DNA of 64,000 nt from an uncultured Verrucomicrobiota bacterium. GTDB lineage: Bacteria; Verrucomicrobiota; Verrucomicrobiia; Opitutales; UBA9783. The stretch's first letter is position 1. Each line of letters begins with the position of its first letter. The DNA lies in the NCBI GenBank assembly GCA_946186275.1, contig CAMHMO010000003.1, positions 53,388 to 117,387 of the forward strand, in the 5' to 3' direction. The translations under genes were made by a program, and so were the position numbers. Positions 27,205-35,798 of this stretch are shown piece by piece. Below the pieces are notes generated by a model. That model did no database searches and was not told the DNA's origin. It was given only the letters and a program-made list of their open reading frames with translations.

Positions 27205-27522
27205 AATAACGCATCGAGAGGGTATCGTTTTAATGCTTGAATGTCGGAAGCCGTTTGAGACGTTAGGTCGTCTTCGCGATGTTGTAAGTCTCCGATTTAA
27301 GCTGTTCATGCGTGGTGTTTCCGATCCATGTTGAAACCGTCTCTCTTCGTCCCATACAATCTTTCTCAAAAGCGAATGTTGAAAAAGTATTGTTTTTTAC
27401 TTCCGGAGCACGTTGCCATTAGGAATGGCAATTTTTTAAGATTAATGTATGAATGGAACGGGTTTTCTCGGAAAAGTTTGTCGTGCAGAGTAATTTCAAT
27501 TAGCATTTTTTGAGGGCATGTA
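27205..27522. other. Gap between folKP and folC2
   Basis: About 320 bases with no supported gene. T-rich stretches precede the folC2 start (GAGGGCATGTAATG). No clear terminator or RNA gene was seen. Confidence 0.35.
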
Positions 27523-28266
27523 ATGTACATTCGAGCCGTTAAAACCGATCGTGTCGAACAACCGCAGGATTTATGTGCGTTTGTTGATGAATTTTTGCCG
27601 CCGTTGGAAGAGCGAACGATTGTAGCGATTACGTCCAAAGTCGTGAGCATCTGCGAAGGGCGTACGGTTCCGAAAACGTCCGTATCCAAGGAGGAATTGA
27701 TAAAGCAAGAGGCGGATTTGATTATCCCGAACCCGGAGGCGACCGATGACCGTATTATTCTGACCTACAAAAATCATCTCTTGATACCGTCGGCGGGGAT
27801 CGACGAATCGAACGGAAACGGACGGTATATCTTGTATCCGAAGGATCCGTTTCAATCGGTGCGGAAGATTTGGGAACATTTACGTCAAAAGCACAATCTC
27901 AAGGAGGTTGGCGTTCTGATGACCGACAGCCGAACAACGCCGTTGCGTTGGGGCGTGACCGGCGTCGCACTGGCGTGGCAGGGCTTCGCATCGACGGCAA
28001 GTTACATCGGAAAACCCGATTTGTTCGGTCAACCGTTGCGTGTGACCAAGATCAATGTTGCGGATGCCTTGGCGGTTGGTGCGGTGTTTTCAATGGGTGA
28101 AAGCTCCGAATGCACGCCGTTGGCATTGATTACCGATGCACCGCATGTAACGTTTGATGTAAAAGAGCATGGTGCTGAAGAACTTTGCATCGATCCGAAG
28201 GAGGATCTTTATCGATCGTTGTTGAGAGGTGTAATTGAGGTATGCAAATGGAAGAAAATAAGGTGA
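27523..28266 (+). CDS. folC2: COG1478 (CofE-like) amide ligase, probable folylglutamate synthase FolC2
   Basis: 247 residues in the F420-0:gamma-glutamyl ligase fold: TSKVVSICEGR near 38-48, a PSAGIDESN motif near 90-98, MTDSRTTPLRWGVTGVALAWQGF near 137-158 and the ADALA.GAVFSMGE segment near 180-195. No F420 genes are visible and this lineage is not expected to make F420. In Chlamydia a COG1478 protein (FolC2) was shown to replace FolC by adding glutamate to folate. Position just after folKP supports the same role here. Function is by analogy and not directly shown. Confidence 0.8.
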   Translation: MYIRAVKTDRVEQPQDLCAFVDEFLPPLEERTIVAITSKVVSICEGRTVPKTSVSKEELIKQEADLIIPNPEATDDRIILTYKNHLLIPSAGIDESNGNGRYILYPKDPFQSVRKIWEHLRQKHNLKEVGVLMTDSRTTPLRWGVTGVALAWQGFASTASYIGKPDLFGQPLRVTKINVADALAVGAVFSMGESSECTPLALITDAPHVTFDVKEHGAEELCIDPKEDLYRSLLRGVIEVCKWKKIR

Positions 28267-28406
28267 AAACGAGAGTTTTTATTATCTACTGTAACCATAT
28301 TGCATGTAAATTTTGTGAAATATGTCGTTGCTGTTTCCGAAAGTGGACTTCACAGACGAACCCTGACCTATCAAAATAAGCAAAGCCCGCGCATATAAGA
28401 TTGATT

Positions 28407-29432
28407 TTACAACAATTTTATCTTTTCTTCGCTTATTTTCTCCGCCTTCGGCAACGCCTTTGTGTACAACCGTGTCTCTAATCCCGGTACAAAATCCGAA
28501 AACGTCTGCGTCGGAACGGCTTTTTTCAGTTGTTGATGCACCATGCCCATGCGGGCGTCGGCGTTATCCGCAAGGCTGACGAGAACGGCTTCCGCGGTTG
28601 CGGGATATACGGCGGCACCCCATTCGGGTTCGCTCTGGTGGGATAAAACGATGTGTTCCAACTGTTCCAGCCAGGTTGGATGCAGATGATTTTTTAAAGC
28701 CGCGCTTCGGGTGAGGCGATAACCGAGAACAACGTGCCCCTGCAAGCGTCCGATGTCGGTGCGGTCGATGCCGTCGGTTGCGGTGTAATGATATTCCAAA
28801 ACCTTCCCGACATCGTGCAAAAGCGCGCCCGCGATTGCCAAATCCGTATTGACCTCTTTATACAGCGGCAACAGTGCCTGCACCACGCGCGTGACGTGCA
28901 CCGTATGTTCCAATAAGCCGTGAATGTAGGCGTGGTGCATCGAAACCGCAGCGACGCTGTTGATAAATTGCTCGCCGAGTTCCTCAAAAACCTGCTGAAT
29001 GGTTGCACGCAGAGCAGGGTATTGAATGCTTTCGACAAGTTCCGTCAGTGAAGTCTGCAGTTCCTCCAAAGGTTCTTCCGGTGTTTCGATGACCTTCGGC
29101 AAATATCCTTCGTACTGTTCTTCGGGAATGTCTTGAATGCTTTTGATGCGCGGGCTCAATTTGTCGGCAAAAAACTCGATAAAGCCCTCGATAATGATAA
29201 TTTGCGGGCATTTGGAGGCGGTTTTTTGGAAAAAAAGGAACGGCGCGGTTCCGTCAAAGCAGTTAAACGTGAAGGTATCGATCGCATCGCCGACCTCGAT
29301 TTGCAGGAACGGATTGCCGGTTTTCCCGACTTTTTTGTGAATGCGGCGGACGGCGGCGACGGTTTTGAACGGTGTACCGTTTTCCAGTTGTTTGACGGTT
29401 TGAACGGTTTGAAAAGAAGGTTCGTTAGTCAT
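28407..29432 (-). CDS. HD-domain 3'-5' exoribonuclease, YhaM-like
   Basis: 341 residues from ATG 29432. An N-terminal OB-fold (about 15-105) is followed by an HD domain: HHAYIHGLLEHTVHV, GALLHDVGKVLEYHY (the HD pair) and HIVLSHQSEPEWGA. This arrangement is that of Bacillus YhaM, an exonuclease acting on RNA and DNA. It has no signal peptide. The gene stands alone and points left. Two codons upstream (TTG, TTC) are open but unnecessary. Confidence 0.82.
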   Translation of the reverse strand: MTNEPSFQTVQTVKQLENGTPFKTVAAVRRIHKKVGKTGNPFLQIEVGDAIDTFTFNCFDGTAPFLFFQKTASKCPQIIIIEGFIEFFADKLSPRIKSIQDIPEEQYEGYLPKVIETPEEPLEELQTSLTELVESIQYPALRATIQQVFEELGEQFINSVAAVSMHHAYIHGLLEHTVHVTRVVQALLPLYKEVNTDLAIAGALLHDVGKVLEYHYTATDGIDRTDIGRLQGHVVLGYRLTRSAALKNHLHPTWLEQLEHIVLSHQSEPEWGAAVYPATAEAVLVSLADNADARMGMVHQQLKKAVPTQTFSDFVPGLETRLYTKALPKAEKISEEKIKLL

Positions 29433-29567
29433 GAACAATGACGAATGTATTCTTTATCTTAAGTGTCTTTTGTGAAAAAAGAAGCGTTTTTTATGCCTTT
29501 TAAGGAAACGGAACGCCCAAGGGCGCTGTAACGATTGTATGCCGTTAGCCGCGAAGGAAATACAATT

Positions 29568-30953
29568 TCATTGATGCAACAGCAGACAGGTGCCGAGTTT
29601 CAGGAAAATAAACAGTCCGGCGATGTCGGTGAAAGCGGTGAGAAAAATATAGGAACTTTGGGCGGGATCACACTTGAAATGTTTCAGGACGATAGGGATG
29701 AAGGCGGCAAAAAATCCCGAAAGAACCATGGTTAAAACCGTTGCCAAAAACACCGTCAGTCCCATCATGCCGTTATTCATCATGCAGGTTGCGATGAGAC
29801 CGCCGGGGAAACCGATGAAAAGTCCGTTCACGAGCCCTTTTAACAATTCTTTTCCGCAAATGCCAAAACCGTCGCCTTTCTGAAATTCCCCGAGTGCCAA
29901 TCCGCGAATGGCAACCGCCAGCGTTTGTGCGCCGGTATTACCGCCCAGGTTGGCGATGACGGTCATAAACGCCGCCATCCAACTCATTTGTTCGATCACG
30001 GATCCAAAGCGGGAAATAATATAGGCGGACAGGAAGGCAAGGATGAGATTGATAAACAGCCACGGATTGCGTTTTTTGACACTGCGCCAAACGCCGTCAT
30101 GGATGCTTTCGTCGGCACCGGCACCGTGCAACTGTTGCAAATCCGCCGTTGCCGCTTCCTGGATGATATCCAGCACGTCATCGTGCGTAACGCAACCCAA
30201 AAGGCGGTTTTGTTCGTCCACAATCGGAATGTCCATGACGTTGTACTCCGCCATGGTGTTGGCAACCGCGTTTTTGTCCGTTTCGGGCAGGCAGGCGATG
30301 GATTGAATTTGCGTGTTCATGATGTCGCAAACACGCTTGGTCGGTTCGGAAAAAACAAGATTGCGCAGTGTCGTCAGCCCCAAAAGCCGATTATCTTCGT
30401 CCGTAACGTACAAATTATAGACGTTTTCGATTTTTTTCGGAATTTTCCGAATATGCTCCAAGGCTTCGCCGATGTTCCAGGTCTCGCGCAACGTCACGAC
30501 CTCGGGCGTCATCACGCCGCCGGCGGTATTCGGATCGTAACGCAACAGTTTGCGCAACACAAACGCGCGGTCGGGTTTGATGCGGGACAGCAGACGGATG
30601 CGATCGCTTTCTTCCAGCTTGCTGACCAAATCGGCGGCATCGTCGGGATCCAGCAGTTCGATAATGCGTGCCGCCCGAAATTCCCGCATGGCACTCAATA
30701 CTTCGGCGGAATTTTCCGCATCCATCTCCGCCAAAACGTTGGAAGCGTTTTTCTCCGATAAACGCTGTAGAAATTTTCGCTGTTCCTCAACCGTTAAGCG
30801 TTCCAGGAATAAGCCGATTTCGTGCGGCGACGTTCGCGCCAACTTTTCCGCATCCAGCGAGAGATAATCATTCTCCGCAAGATGATTTAAATCCTCGAAG
30901 GTATATTGATCCAACTTGCTCGCAATCGGATGTTCCTGGATAAGATCGGGCAT
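29568..30953 (-). CDS. mgtE: Magnesium transporter MgtE
   Basis: 461 residues with the standard order: N-terminal helical MgtE_N domain (about 30-135), two CBS domains (about 140-265, including TAGGVMTPEVV and VMDIPIVDEQNRLLG) and five membrane helices (about 290-461) with the pore motif ANLGGNTGAQTL. It is a Mg2+ channel gated by cytosolic Mg2+ through the CBS part. It lies just downstream of the hexapeptide protein gene in the same direction, 25 bases apart, and may share its transcript. Confidence 0.94.
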   Translation of the reverse strand: MPDLIQEHPIASKLDQYTFEDLNHLAENDYLSLDAEKLARTSPHEIGLFLERLTVEEQRKFLQRLSEKNASNVLAEMDAENSAEVLSAMREFRAARIIELLDPDDAADLVSKLEESDRIRLLSRIKPDRAFVLRKLLRYDPNTAGGVMTPEVVTLRETWNIGEALEHIRKIPKKIENVYNLYVTDEDNRLLGLTTLRNLVFSEPTKRVCDIMNTQIQSIACLPETDKNAVANTMAEYNVMDIPIVDEQNRLLGCVTHDDVLDIIQEAATADLQQLHGAGADESIHDGVWRSVKKRNPWLFINLILAFLSAYIISRFGSVIEQMSWMAAFMTVIANLGGNTGAQTLAVAIRGLALGEFQKGDGFGICGKELLKGLVNGLFIGFPGGLIATCMMNNGMMGLTVFLATVLTMVLSGFFAAFIPIVLKHFKCDPAQSSYIFLTAFTDIAGLFIFLKLGTCLLLHQ

Positions 30954-30978
30954 GGCGGTTTATTGCATTTTTGTTCCT

Positions 30979-31686
30979 TTATTGTAACGAATTTTTGTCC
31001 GTTCGGAAAAGACCTTCTTTTGCTGTTTTGGCAAGGCGCGTTCCCTTAAAAGATTCGCACGGATAAACGACGGCGTTCGGGAATAAACAAGATCCCGGTT
31101 GCAGTACCGAATTGCATCCCGCCTGTGCTCCGTCGCCAAAAATACCGCCGAGTTTTCGCAATTTCGTTTGAATTTTTTCTCCCGTCGGCATCTGCATGCA
31201 AACGGGTTTTTGATCCAGCCGCAGATTTGATAAAATGCATCCTGCGCCGAGATGCGCGCCGTTACCCAAAATCGAATCGCCGACGTAGTTGAAATGCGGT
31301 ACCTGAACATGTTCCAGGAGGAGGGAGTTTTTAAATTCGCAGGAATTGCCCAAAACACATCCGCGACCGACGATAACGTTTCCGCGAACATACACGCTCG
31401 GGCGCAGGATACACTCATCATCAATGTAGGCGGGACCTTCGATCGTTCCGAACGGCGGAAGGGAAACGTTCCGACCGATATAAACATCGCCCGTGACCGA
31501 CAGCTGCGGCGGAAGTTCGCTGTGAATACGTTGCGACGGTTCGCATTTTTCAAAAAATTGCCGCAAAGCCTCCGCAATCAGCGGGATCCAGGTGTGTATC
31601 GGCTGTTCCAAGGAGAAAACTTCCTTAAACGCCCAATGCTCAGGAAGCTTCCGAAATAATTGCGACGCTCGAATACCGTCGGTCAT
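30979..31686 (-). CDS. Left-handed beta-helix protein, GlmU C-terminal-like
   Basis: 235 residues from ATG 31684-31686. After a short helical N-terminus (LPEHWAFKEVF... IPLIAEALRQFF) come hexapeptide repeats forming a left-handed beta-helix (about 70-215), including GPAYIDDECILRPSVYVRGNVIVGRGCVLG and NYVGDSILGNGAHLGAGCILSN. It resembles the acetyltransferase half of GlmU or stand-alone homologues seen in PVC genomes, without the uridylyltransferase domain. A sugar-nucleotide acyltransferase role is possible but the acceptor is unknown. The frame stays open a further 29 codons upstream, but these are hydrophobic and outside the family. Confidence 0.7.
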   Translation of the reverse strand: MTDGIRASQLFRKLPEHWAFKEVFSLEQPIHTWIPLIAEALRQFFEKCEPSQRIHSELPPQLSVTGDVYIGRNVSLPPFGTIEGPAYIDDECILRPSVYVRGNVIVGRGCVLGNSCEFKNSLLLEHVQVPHFNYVGDSILGNGAHLGAGCILSNLRLDQKPVCMQMPTGEKIQTKLRKLGGIFGDGAQAGCNSVLQPGSCLFPNAVVYPCESFKGTRLAKTAKEGLFRTDKNSLQ

Positions 31687-31750
31687 AAGAACAACGAATA
31701 AAACACAAAAAACGTACGATATACGAGAGAAACAGTCAAATTCAAAACCT

Positions 31751-32032
31751 ATGTCTATCTCATCCGTCAACAACTGTTATGTGCCGTCGGCCATGCCCGC
31801 CTTGGAACCCGAAGTCCCAGTTTCAGGAAATGTTTCCGAACCGAACGCATTGGCGCAGACCGACGTAAAGCCGTTAACGCCCGAGGAACGTCAACAAAAA
31901 ATGAAAGAGTCCAATATGCACTACATGTTCGACCAAATGATTGCCTCACAACGCCGTTATACGCAGGATATGCAGAAGCTGATCCGTGAACAGCAGGAAG
32001 AAGATGCCCGAAACGGCTACAGTGCCTTCTAG
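31751..32032 (+). CDS. Small protein with T3SS-substrate-like N-terminus
   Basis: 93 residues from ATG 31751. The N-terminus MSISSVNNCYVPSAMP is close to that of the chaperone-linked protein at 23016 (MSVSNVNNGDVPSVNP). The middle is Pro/Glu-rich and the C-terminal half is a charged helix (ERQQKMKESNMHYMFDQMIASQRRYTQDMQKLIREQQEED). No signal peptide or membrane segment. It may be a small T3SS substrate or accessory protein. The evidence is only the N-terminal likeness and composition. Divergent from the hexapeptide gene. Confidence 0.5.
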   Translation: MSISSVNNCYVPSAMPALEPEVPVSGNVSEPNALAQTDVKPLTPEERQQKMKESNMHYMFDQMIASQRRYTQDMQKLIREQQEEDARNGYSAF

Positions 32033-32158
32033 TTTGCGGAGCTCAAGACGTTTGGGGAGTTTTCGGATTGTTCCGTAAAAGTGCCGTTTTTCACCGTTCG
32101 GGAACGGGTGCGGTATTTTTATCTTGAAACAAAGATAAAAACGCGCTCTTTATAAAGC

Positions 32159-32329
32159 ATGCCCAGGGAAACCGTGATTATTGAGTGCACCGAAGCGCGC
32201 AAAGAGGGGAAGTCGCCTTCGCGCTACATGACGACACGCAACAAGAAACTGCAGACGGAAAAAGTCGAAAAGATGAAATATAATCCGTTTTTGCGCCGTC
32301 GCACCCTGCATAAAGAGATTAAGGGGTAG
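32159..32329 (+). CDS. rpmG: 50S ribosomal protein L33
   Basis: 56 residues ([20 protein letters not shown]...[10 protein letters not shown]) with the L33 pattern: basic, RYMTTRNKK, then [14 protein letters not shown]. Only one cysteine is present, so this is the zinc-free form. TTGAAA (32124-32129) and TTTATA/TATAAA (32149-32156) lie immediately before the ATG, suggesting a leaderless or nearly leaderless mRNA. A hairpin terminator follows at 32408. It is not linked to other ribosomal genes here. Confidence 0.88.
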   Translation: MPRETVIIECTEARKEGKSPSRYMTTRNKKLQTEKVEKMKYNPFLRRRTLHKEIKG

Positions 32330-32407
32330 GGGGCGATTGTTGCGGAGAAGGTTTTTATACGACTGCACTGCCGTGTGGCAGGAGGTGGTTTATGTTTATT
32401 GAATTTG

Positions 32408-32433
32408 CTTCCCAATAAGAGCGGGAAGTTTTT
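32408..32433 (+). terminator. Intrinsic terminator downstream of rpmG
   Basis: CTTCCC (32408-32413) and GGGAAG (32423-32428) form a stem with a nine-base loop, followed by a T5 tract. It matches the direction of rpmG. Confidence 0.65.
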
Positions 32434-32567
32434 CGTTTTAGGGATTTAGGCAGTTTGGGCGTGTCGGATTTGTGGTTCCGACGGATGACGGAAACATTTT
32501 AAGAGGCAAAAAGAATTGTCCCTTTGTTGGCGACGGTGCTTACAAATGGCTCTCAAAAACACACAAA

Positions 32568-32587
32568 CCGCCTCACGAAGGAGGCGG
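32568..32587 (-). terminator. Hairpin terminator of the secreted-protein gene C
   Basis: CCGCCTC (32568-32574) pairs with GAGGCGG (32581-32587). On the minus strand the hairpin is followed by a T-rich TTTGTGTGTTTTTGAG sequence, as expected for termination of the leftward gene ending at 32608. Confidence 0.6.
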
Positions 32588-32607
32588 CTTGAAGAGAGCT
32601 TGCTTTT

Positions 32608-33477
32608 TTACTTGACCGAAAACGCGGCCATCGCTCCTGCGAAGGAGGCTAGCCATTCAGATGCTTCCTGAATAATAATCGGTTGCGATTGCGGTGCGAC
32701 AACAACTTTTTCGGCAAAAGTTACTTTTCCGTCCGATTCGGATGAAAGGGTTGCCGAGCAGCTGTTTTGCGCATACTGTGCAATTTTCGCATCAAAAGCA
32801 TAATTGGCATTTCCGATATTTTTACTCATTTTAAAACGTCCTTTTCGCATGCCATCGGTAATGTTTTTGATGCTTCCGCTGATGGCACGATTGGCGTCTT
32901 TCCAGCAAATCGTACCGCTGTTTTGGATGTCCGAACGAAGCAAAAACAGATTGCATGAAGAGAGCTGGCCTTTGTTTTCGACCGTTTTGCAGTTTTCAAA
33001 ATAACTGATGAAGGCTTCGACGGTACCTTCGTTTGTGAACGCCGTTGCTTCAAAACCTTGTGCAATCAGCGTGTTCAGTGTCAGAGACGTTCCGTTTTCG
33101 ATCGAAACGGGATACCGAAGTTGGTAAAGAACGAGCGAATCGTTTGGAGAGCCGCCTCTGAGTTTCAGACGGCGATTAACGGTATCGTAGGAAACGGCAA
33201 ACGATCCGATTTCAAACGCCACATTATCCGTATCGACTTCCAACTCCGAAACGATGTCGTTCGACATATTCCCTTCAAGATAGTTGCAGGCAACGTCGGT
33301 TTTTTGAATGCCGAATGTATCTGCTGTCCCATTATTGAGATTGCCGGCGGAAAAGTTCACAACGCCGTTCCCTCCGTCCGAGATCCTCAATCGATACACA
33401 TCCGCGCTTGCCGATGTCCCGATGAAAGCCGCCGAAAAGGCGCACGATTTTAACAATGATGATATTGTATTTTTCAT
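32608..33477 (-). CDS. Sec-exported beta-rich protein of unknown function (shared-leader gene C)
   Basis: 289 residues. A signal peptide (MKNTISSLLKSCAFSAAFIGTSASA, cleavage near residue 25) is followed by a Ser/Thr/Asn-rich mature part with many short strands (NGTSLTLNTLIAQGF..., NEGTVEAFISYFENCKTVENKGQLSSCNLFLL). That pattern is suggestive of a beta-helix or adhesin-like passenger, but no autotransporter barrel or anchor is seen. Five cysteines in the mature part could pair. The C-terminus ends in a weakly hydrophobic SEWLASFAGAMAAFSVK. Leader and first codons are shared with genes A and B at 5790 and 8879. Confidence 0.6.
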   Translation of the reverse strand: MKNTISSLLKSCAFSAAFIGTSASADVYRLRISDGGNGVVNFSAGNLNNGTADTFGIQKTDVACNYLEGNMSNDIVSELEVDTDNVAFEIGSFAVSYDTVNRRLKLRGGSPNDSLVLYQLRYPVSIENGTSLTLNTLIAQGFEATAFTNEGTVEAFISYFENCKTVENKGQLSSCNLFLLRSDIQNSGTICWKDANRAISGSIKNITDGMRKGRFKMSKNIGNANYAFDAKIAQYAQNSCSATLSSESDGKVTFAEKVVVAPQSQPIIIQEASEWLASFAGAMAAFSVK

Positions 33478-33483
33478 AACATC

Positions 33484-33514
33484 ATCATGAGAACAATTTT
33501 TTTTTTTTTGTCAA
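33484..33514 (-). promoter_or_regulatory. Putative phase-variable promoter, gene C (poly-A tract)
   Basis: Minus-strand TTGACA (33509-33514) leads into 13 A (T13 at 33497-33509 on the plus strand). CATGAT (33484-33489) lies 19 bases downstream of TTGACA and six bases before the ATG. Two fewer A would give a 17-base spacer. The layout matches genes A and B. A leaderless or very short 5' end is predicted. Confidence 0.45.
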
Positions 33515-33675
33515 GTGTTTTTTGAGAAAAAATTTCGGGAATTTTTTAGGAAAGCGGGTAAAATGTGCCGGGAAGCTGTGCTAAAATAATTTTTGTATGT
33601 CCGAAAGGAAGATAGAATTATTCTCTCGGCACGAAAGAGGCTCTCGTTTTGTGTTAAAAAACGATCAAGAGTTCT

Positions 33676-34467
33676 TCATTGCATGTGTTTGCACACCAAA
33701 TCTTCACACCAAACCTTCAAAACCGTCAATAAACTCACTACGGCGGTTTCGGTTCTTAAAACGCAGGTCGGCAAATAAATGCCGCGGGAGATTTTTGACA
33801 AAAATGCTTCTTCAGTGTCCGAAAAACCGCCTTCGGGGCCGATAAGGCATGAAAAGAGTGTTTCCGAAGGGGTAGGGGAGAAGTTTTTTAAAAGTGATAC
33901 ATTTTGTGCGCGCGATGGTAGCGACGAAGCGGCATCGAGCGTGCCATGAATGCAATATCCTGTGGGTAATGTTTGCAATTCCCTCAGTGGAACGGGCGGG
34001 TTTAATTGCGGCAGGAAGGGATTTTTTGCCTGTTTGCAGGCTTCGATGAGGATGCGCTTCCAACGTTCCGAACGCTGTTCCCAAATATCGGGTGACCAAT
34101 GAAGACGTTCCGTGCGTTCCGAAAACAGCGGTTGAATGCTTTGAATGCCGAGTTCGCACGTTTTGCGCAAAATTTCCTCAAACGTTGCAATGTGATTGGG
34201 GAGGCACAATAACAGTTGGAATTGTCGCGTCGGTTGGGGAGTTAGTTGCAACGGTTCCGTAAAATGCAGGGAGCAATTTTTCTTTACGATTTCCAAACGC
34301 CCGTCGCGCGTGTGACCGAAACCGTCGAAAGCGGTGATCTTGTCTCCCGAGCGGCAACGCAACACCCGAACGACATGTTGCGCTTCGTCGGTCGGTAACG
34401 GCAGAACGGAGGCAACACTTCGCAGTTCCTCAACGTACACCCACGGTTGTTGCCGTGCGTGCTTCAC
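33676..34467 (-). CDS. rsmE: 16S rRNA (uracil-1498-N3)-methyltransferase
   Basis: 263 residues. An N-terminal PUA-like domain (VYVEEL... EAQHVVRVLRCRSGDKITAFDGFG) precedes a SPOUT methyltransferase domain ending in the diagnostic SCLIGPEGGFSDTEEAFL and LRTETAVVSLLTVL motifs that form the S-adenosylmethionine-binding knot. It methylates U1498 of 16S rRNA. Its ATG overlaps the clpX stop by four bases, so it belongs to the tig-clpP-clpX-rsmE operon. Confidence 0.9.
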   Translation of the reverse strand: MKHARQQPWVYVEELRSVASVLPLPTDEAQHVVRVLRCRSGDKITAFDGFGHTRDGRLEIVKKNCSLHFTEPLQLTPQPTRQFQLLLCLPNHIATFEEILRKTCELGIQSIQPLFSERTERLHWSPDIWEQRSERWKRILIEACKQAKNPFLPQLNPPVPLRELQTLPTGYCIHGTLDAASSLPSRAQNVSLLKNFSPTPSETLFSCLIGPEGGFSDTEEAFLSKISRGIYLPTCVLRTETAVVSLLTVLKVWCEDLVCKHMQ

Positions 34468-35798
34468 GATAAAAGCGGAGCCGTATGTTTCAAAACCGTT
34501 TCCTCGGTAATGCGTACCGTGCGAAGGGTTTTGTTTTCGGAAACCGCAAAAAAGGCATCCAGCATCAGGCGCTCAATGATGGAACGCAACGCGCGGGCAC
34601 CCGTTTTGAGCTCCAATGCCTGTTGCACAATCGCCTTTACCGCGGCTTCTTCGACGATGAGTTGAACATTTTCCATCGCAAACAGCTTTTCGTACTGCAA
34701 CAGAAGCGCATTTTTCGTCTGTTTCAAAATAAAGGTCAAATCTGCCGCCGTCAGTTCGCGCAACACCGAAATCACCGGCAGGCGTCCGACGAACTCGGGG
34801 ATCATGCCGAATTGTATTAAATCTTCCGCCTGTACATTTTGTTCGATGAATGCCGCTTCCGCTTCGTCGATTTTGGTGTCATTATGTTCGAATCCGACGA
34901 TGTTGCGACCCATGCGTTCGGCGATAATTTTGTTGAGACCGACAAAGGCACCACCGCAAATAAAAAGAATATTGGAGGTATTGACGCGAACGTATTCCTG
35001 CTCGGGATGTTTGCGACCGCCTCGGCGCGGAACATTACACTCGGTGCCTTCCAGGATTTTCAGCAGTGCCTGCTGTACGCCTTCGCCGGAAACATCGCGA
35101 CTGATGGAAACGTTGTTGGTTTTGCGACCGATTTTATCGATTTCATCCACGTAGATGATGCCCGTTTCGGCGCGCTCCACGTTATAATCCGCTGCCTGCA
35201 ACAACCGCAGAACAATGTTTTCGACGTCCTCACCCACATAACCGGCTTCGGTGAGTGTCGTCGCGTCGGCAATCGCGAACGGTACGTTCAGCGTGCGTGC
35301 CAGCGTGCGCGCCAAAAGCGTTTTTCCGCTTCCGGTCGGTCCCACAAACAGAATGTTGCTTTTCTCGATCTCAACATTTTTCAGAGCTTCGGGAACCGCA
35401 TCCGTCAGTTGTAAACCGTCTTCGATTTCAAAGGTCGTCAGCCCCTTTTGCGTCACCAAACGCTTGTAATGATTATAGACCGCTACCGCCAGGGTCTTTT
35501 TGGCGTGCTCCTGTCCGATAATATAATCGTCCAAAACGCCTTTGACGGTTTTGGGCGATAAAATTTTCAGCTTCGGAAGCGGCTTTTTCGGTTTTTGGGA
35601 CTTCGAAAACGACGGTTCCTCCTCTTCGCCCTCGTAATAAACTCCCTCCGCTTCATCTTCCTCTTTGTCGAGCATGTCGCAACAAACGTCGATGCATTCG
35701 TCGCAGATGCCCGTTTTACCGTCGGGCGAAGAAATCAAATGCCCGACCTGGTCTGCCGAACGACCGCAAAAGGAACAATGCGAAGCGTCTTTTGCCAT
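34464..35798 (-). CDS. clpX: ATP-dependent Clp protease ATP-binding subunit ClpX
   Basis: 444 residues. The N-terminal zinc-binding domain (CSFCGRS... CDECIDVC, four cysteines at about 8-36) precedes the AAA+ core, with Walker A GPTGSGKTLLARTLA near 155, Walker B IIYVDEIDKIGR near 213, and the sensor and pore segments. ClpX unfolds substrates and feeds them to ClpP. An acidic linker (EEDEAEGVYYEGEEEEP) joins the two parts. Overlaps clpP by one base and rsmE by four. Confidence 0.96.
   Translation of the reverse strand: MAKDASHCSFCGRSADQVGHLISSPDGKTGICDECIDVCCDMLDKEEDEAEGVYYEGEEEEPSFSKSQKPKKPLPKLKILSPKTVKGVLDDYIIGQEHAKKTLAVAVYNHYKRLVTQKGLTTFEIEDGLQLTDAVPEALKNVEIEKSNILFVGPTGSGKTLLARTLARTLNVPFAIADATTLTEAGYVGEDVENIVLRLLQAADYNVERAETGIIYVDEIDKIGRKTNNVSISRDVSGEGVQQALLKILEGTECNVPRRGGRKHPEQEYVRVNTSNILFICGGAFVGLNKIIAERMGRNIVGFEHNDTKIDEAEAAFIEQNVQAEDLIQFGMIPEFVGRLPVISVLRELTAADLTFILKQTKNALLLQYEKLFAMENVQLIVEEAAVKAIVQQALELKTGARALRSIIERLMLDAFFAVSENKTLRTVRITEETVLKHTAPLLS

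Noticed and set aside
27523..28266. Literal F420-0:glutamyl ligase function
   Set aside because: No other F420 gene is seen and the neighbour is folKP, so a folate role is more likely.
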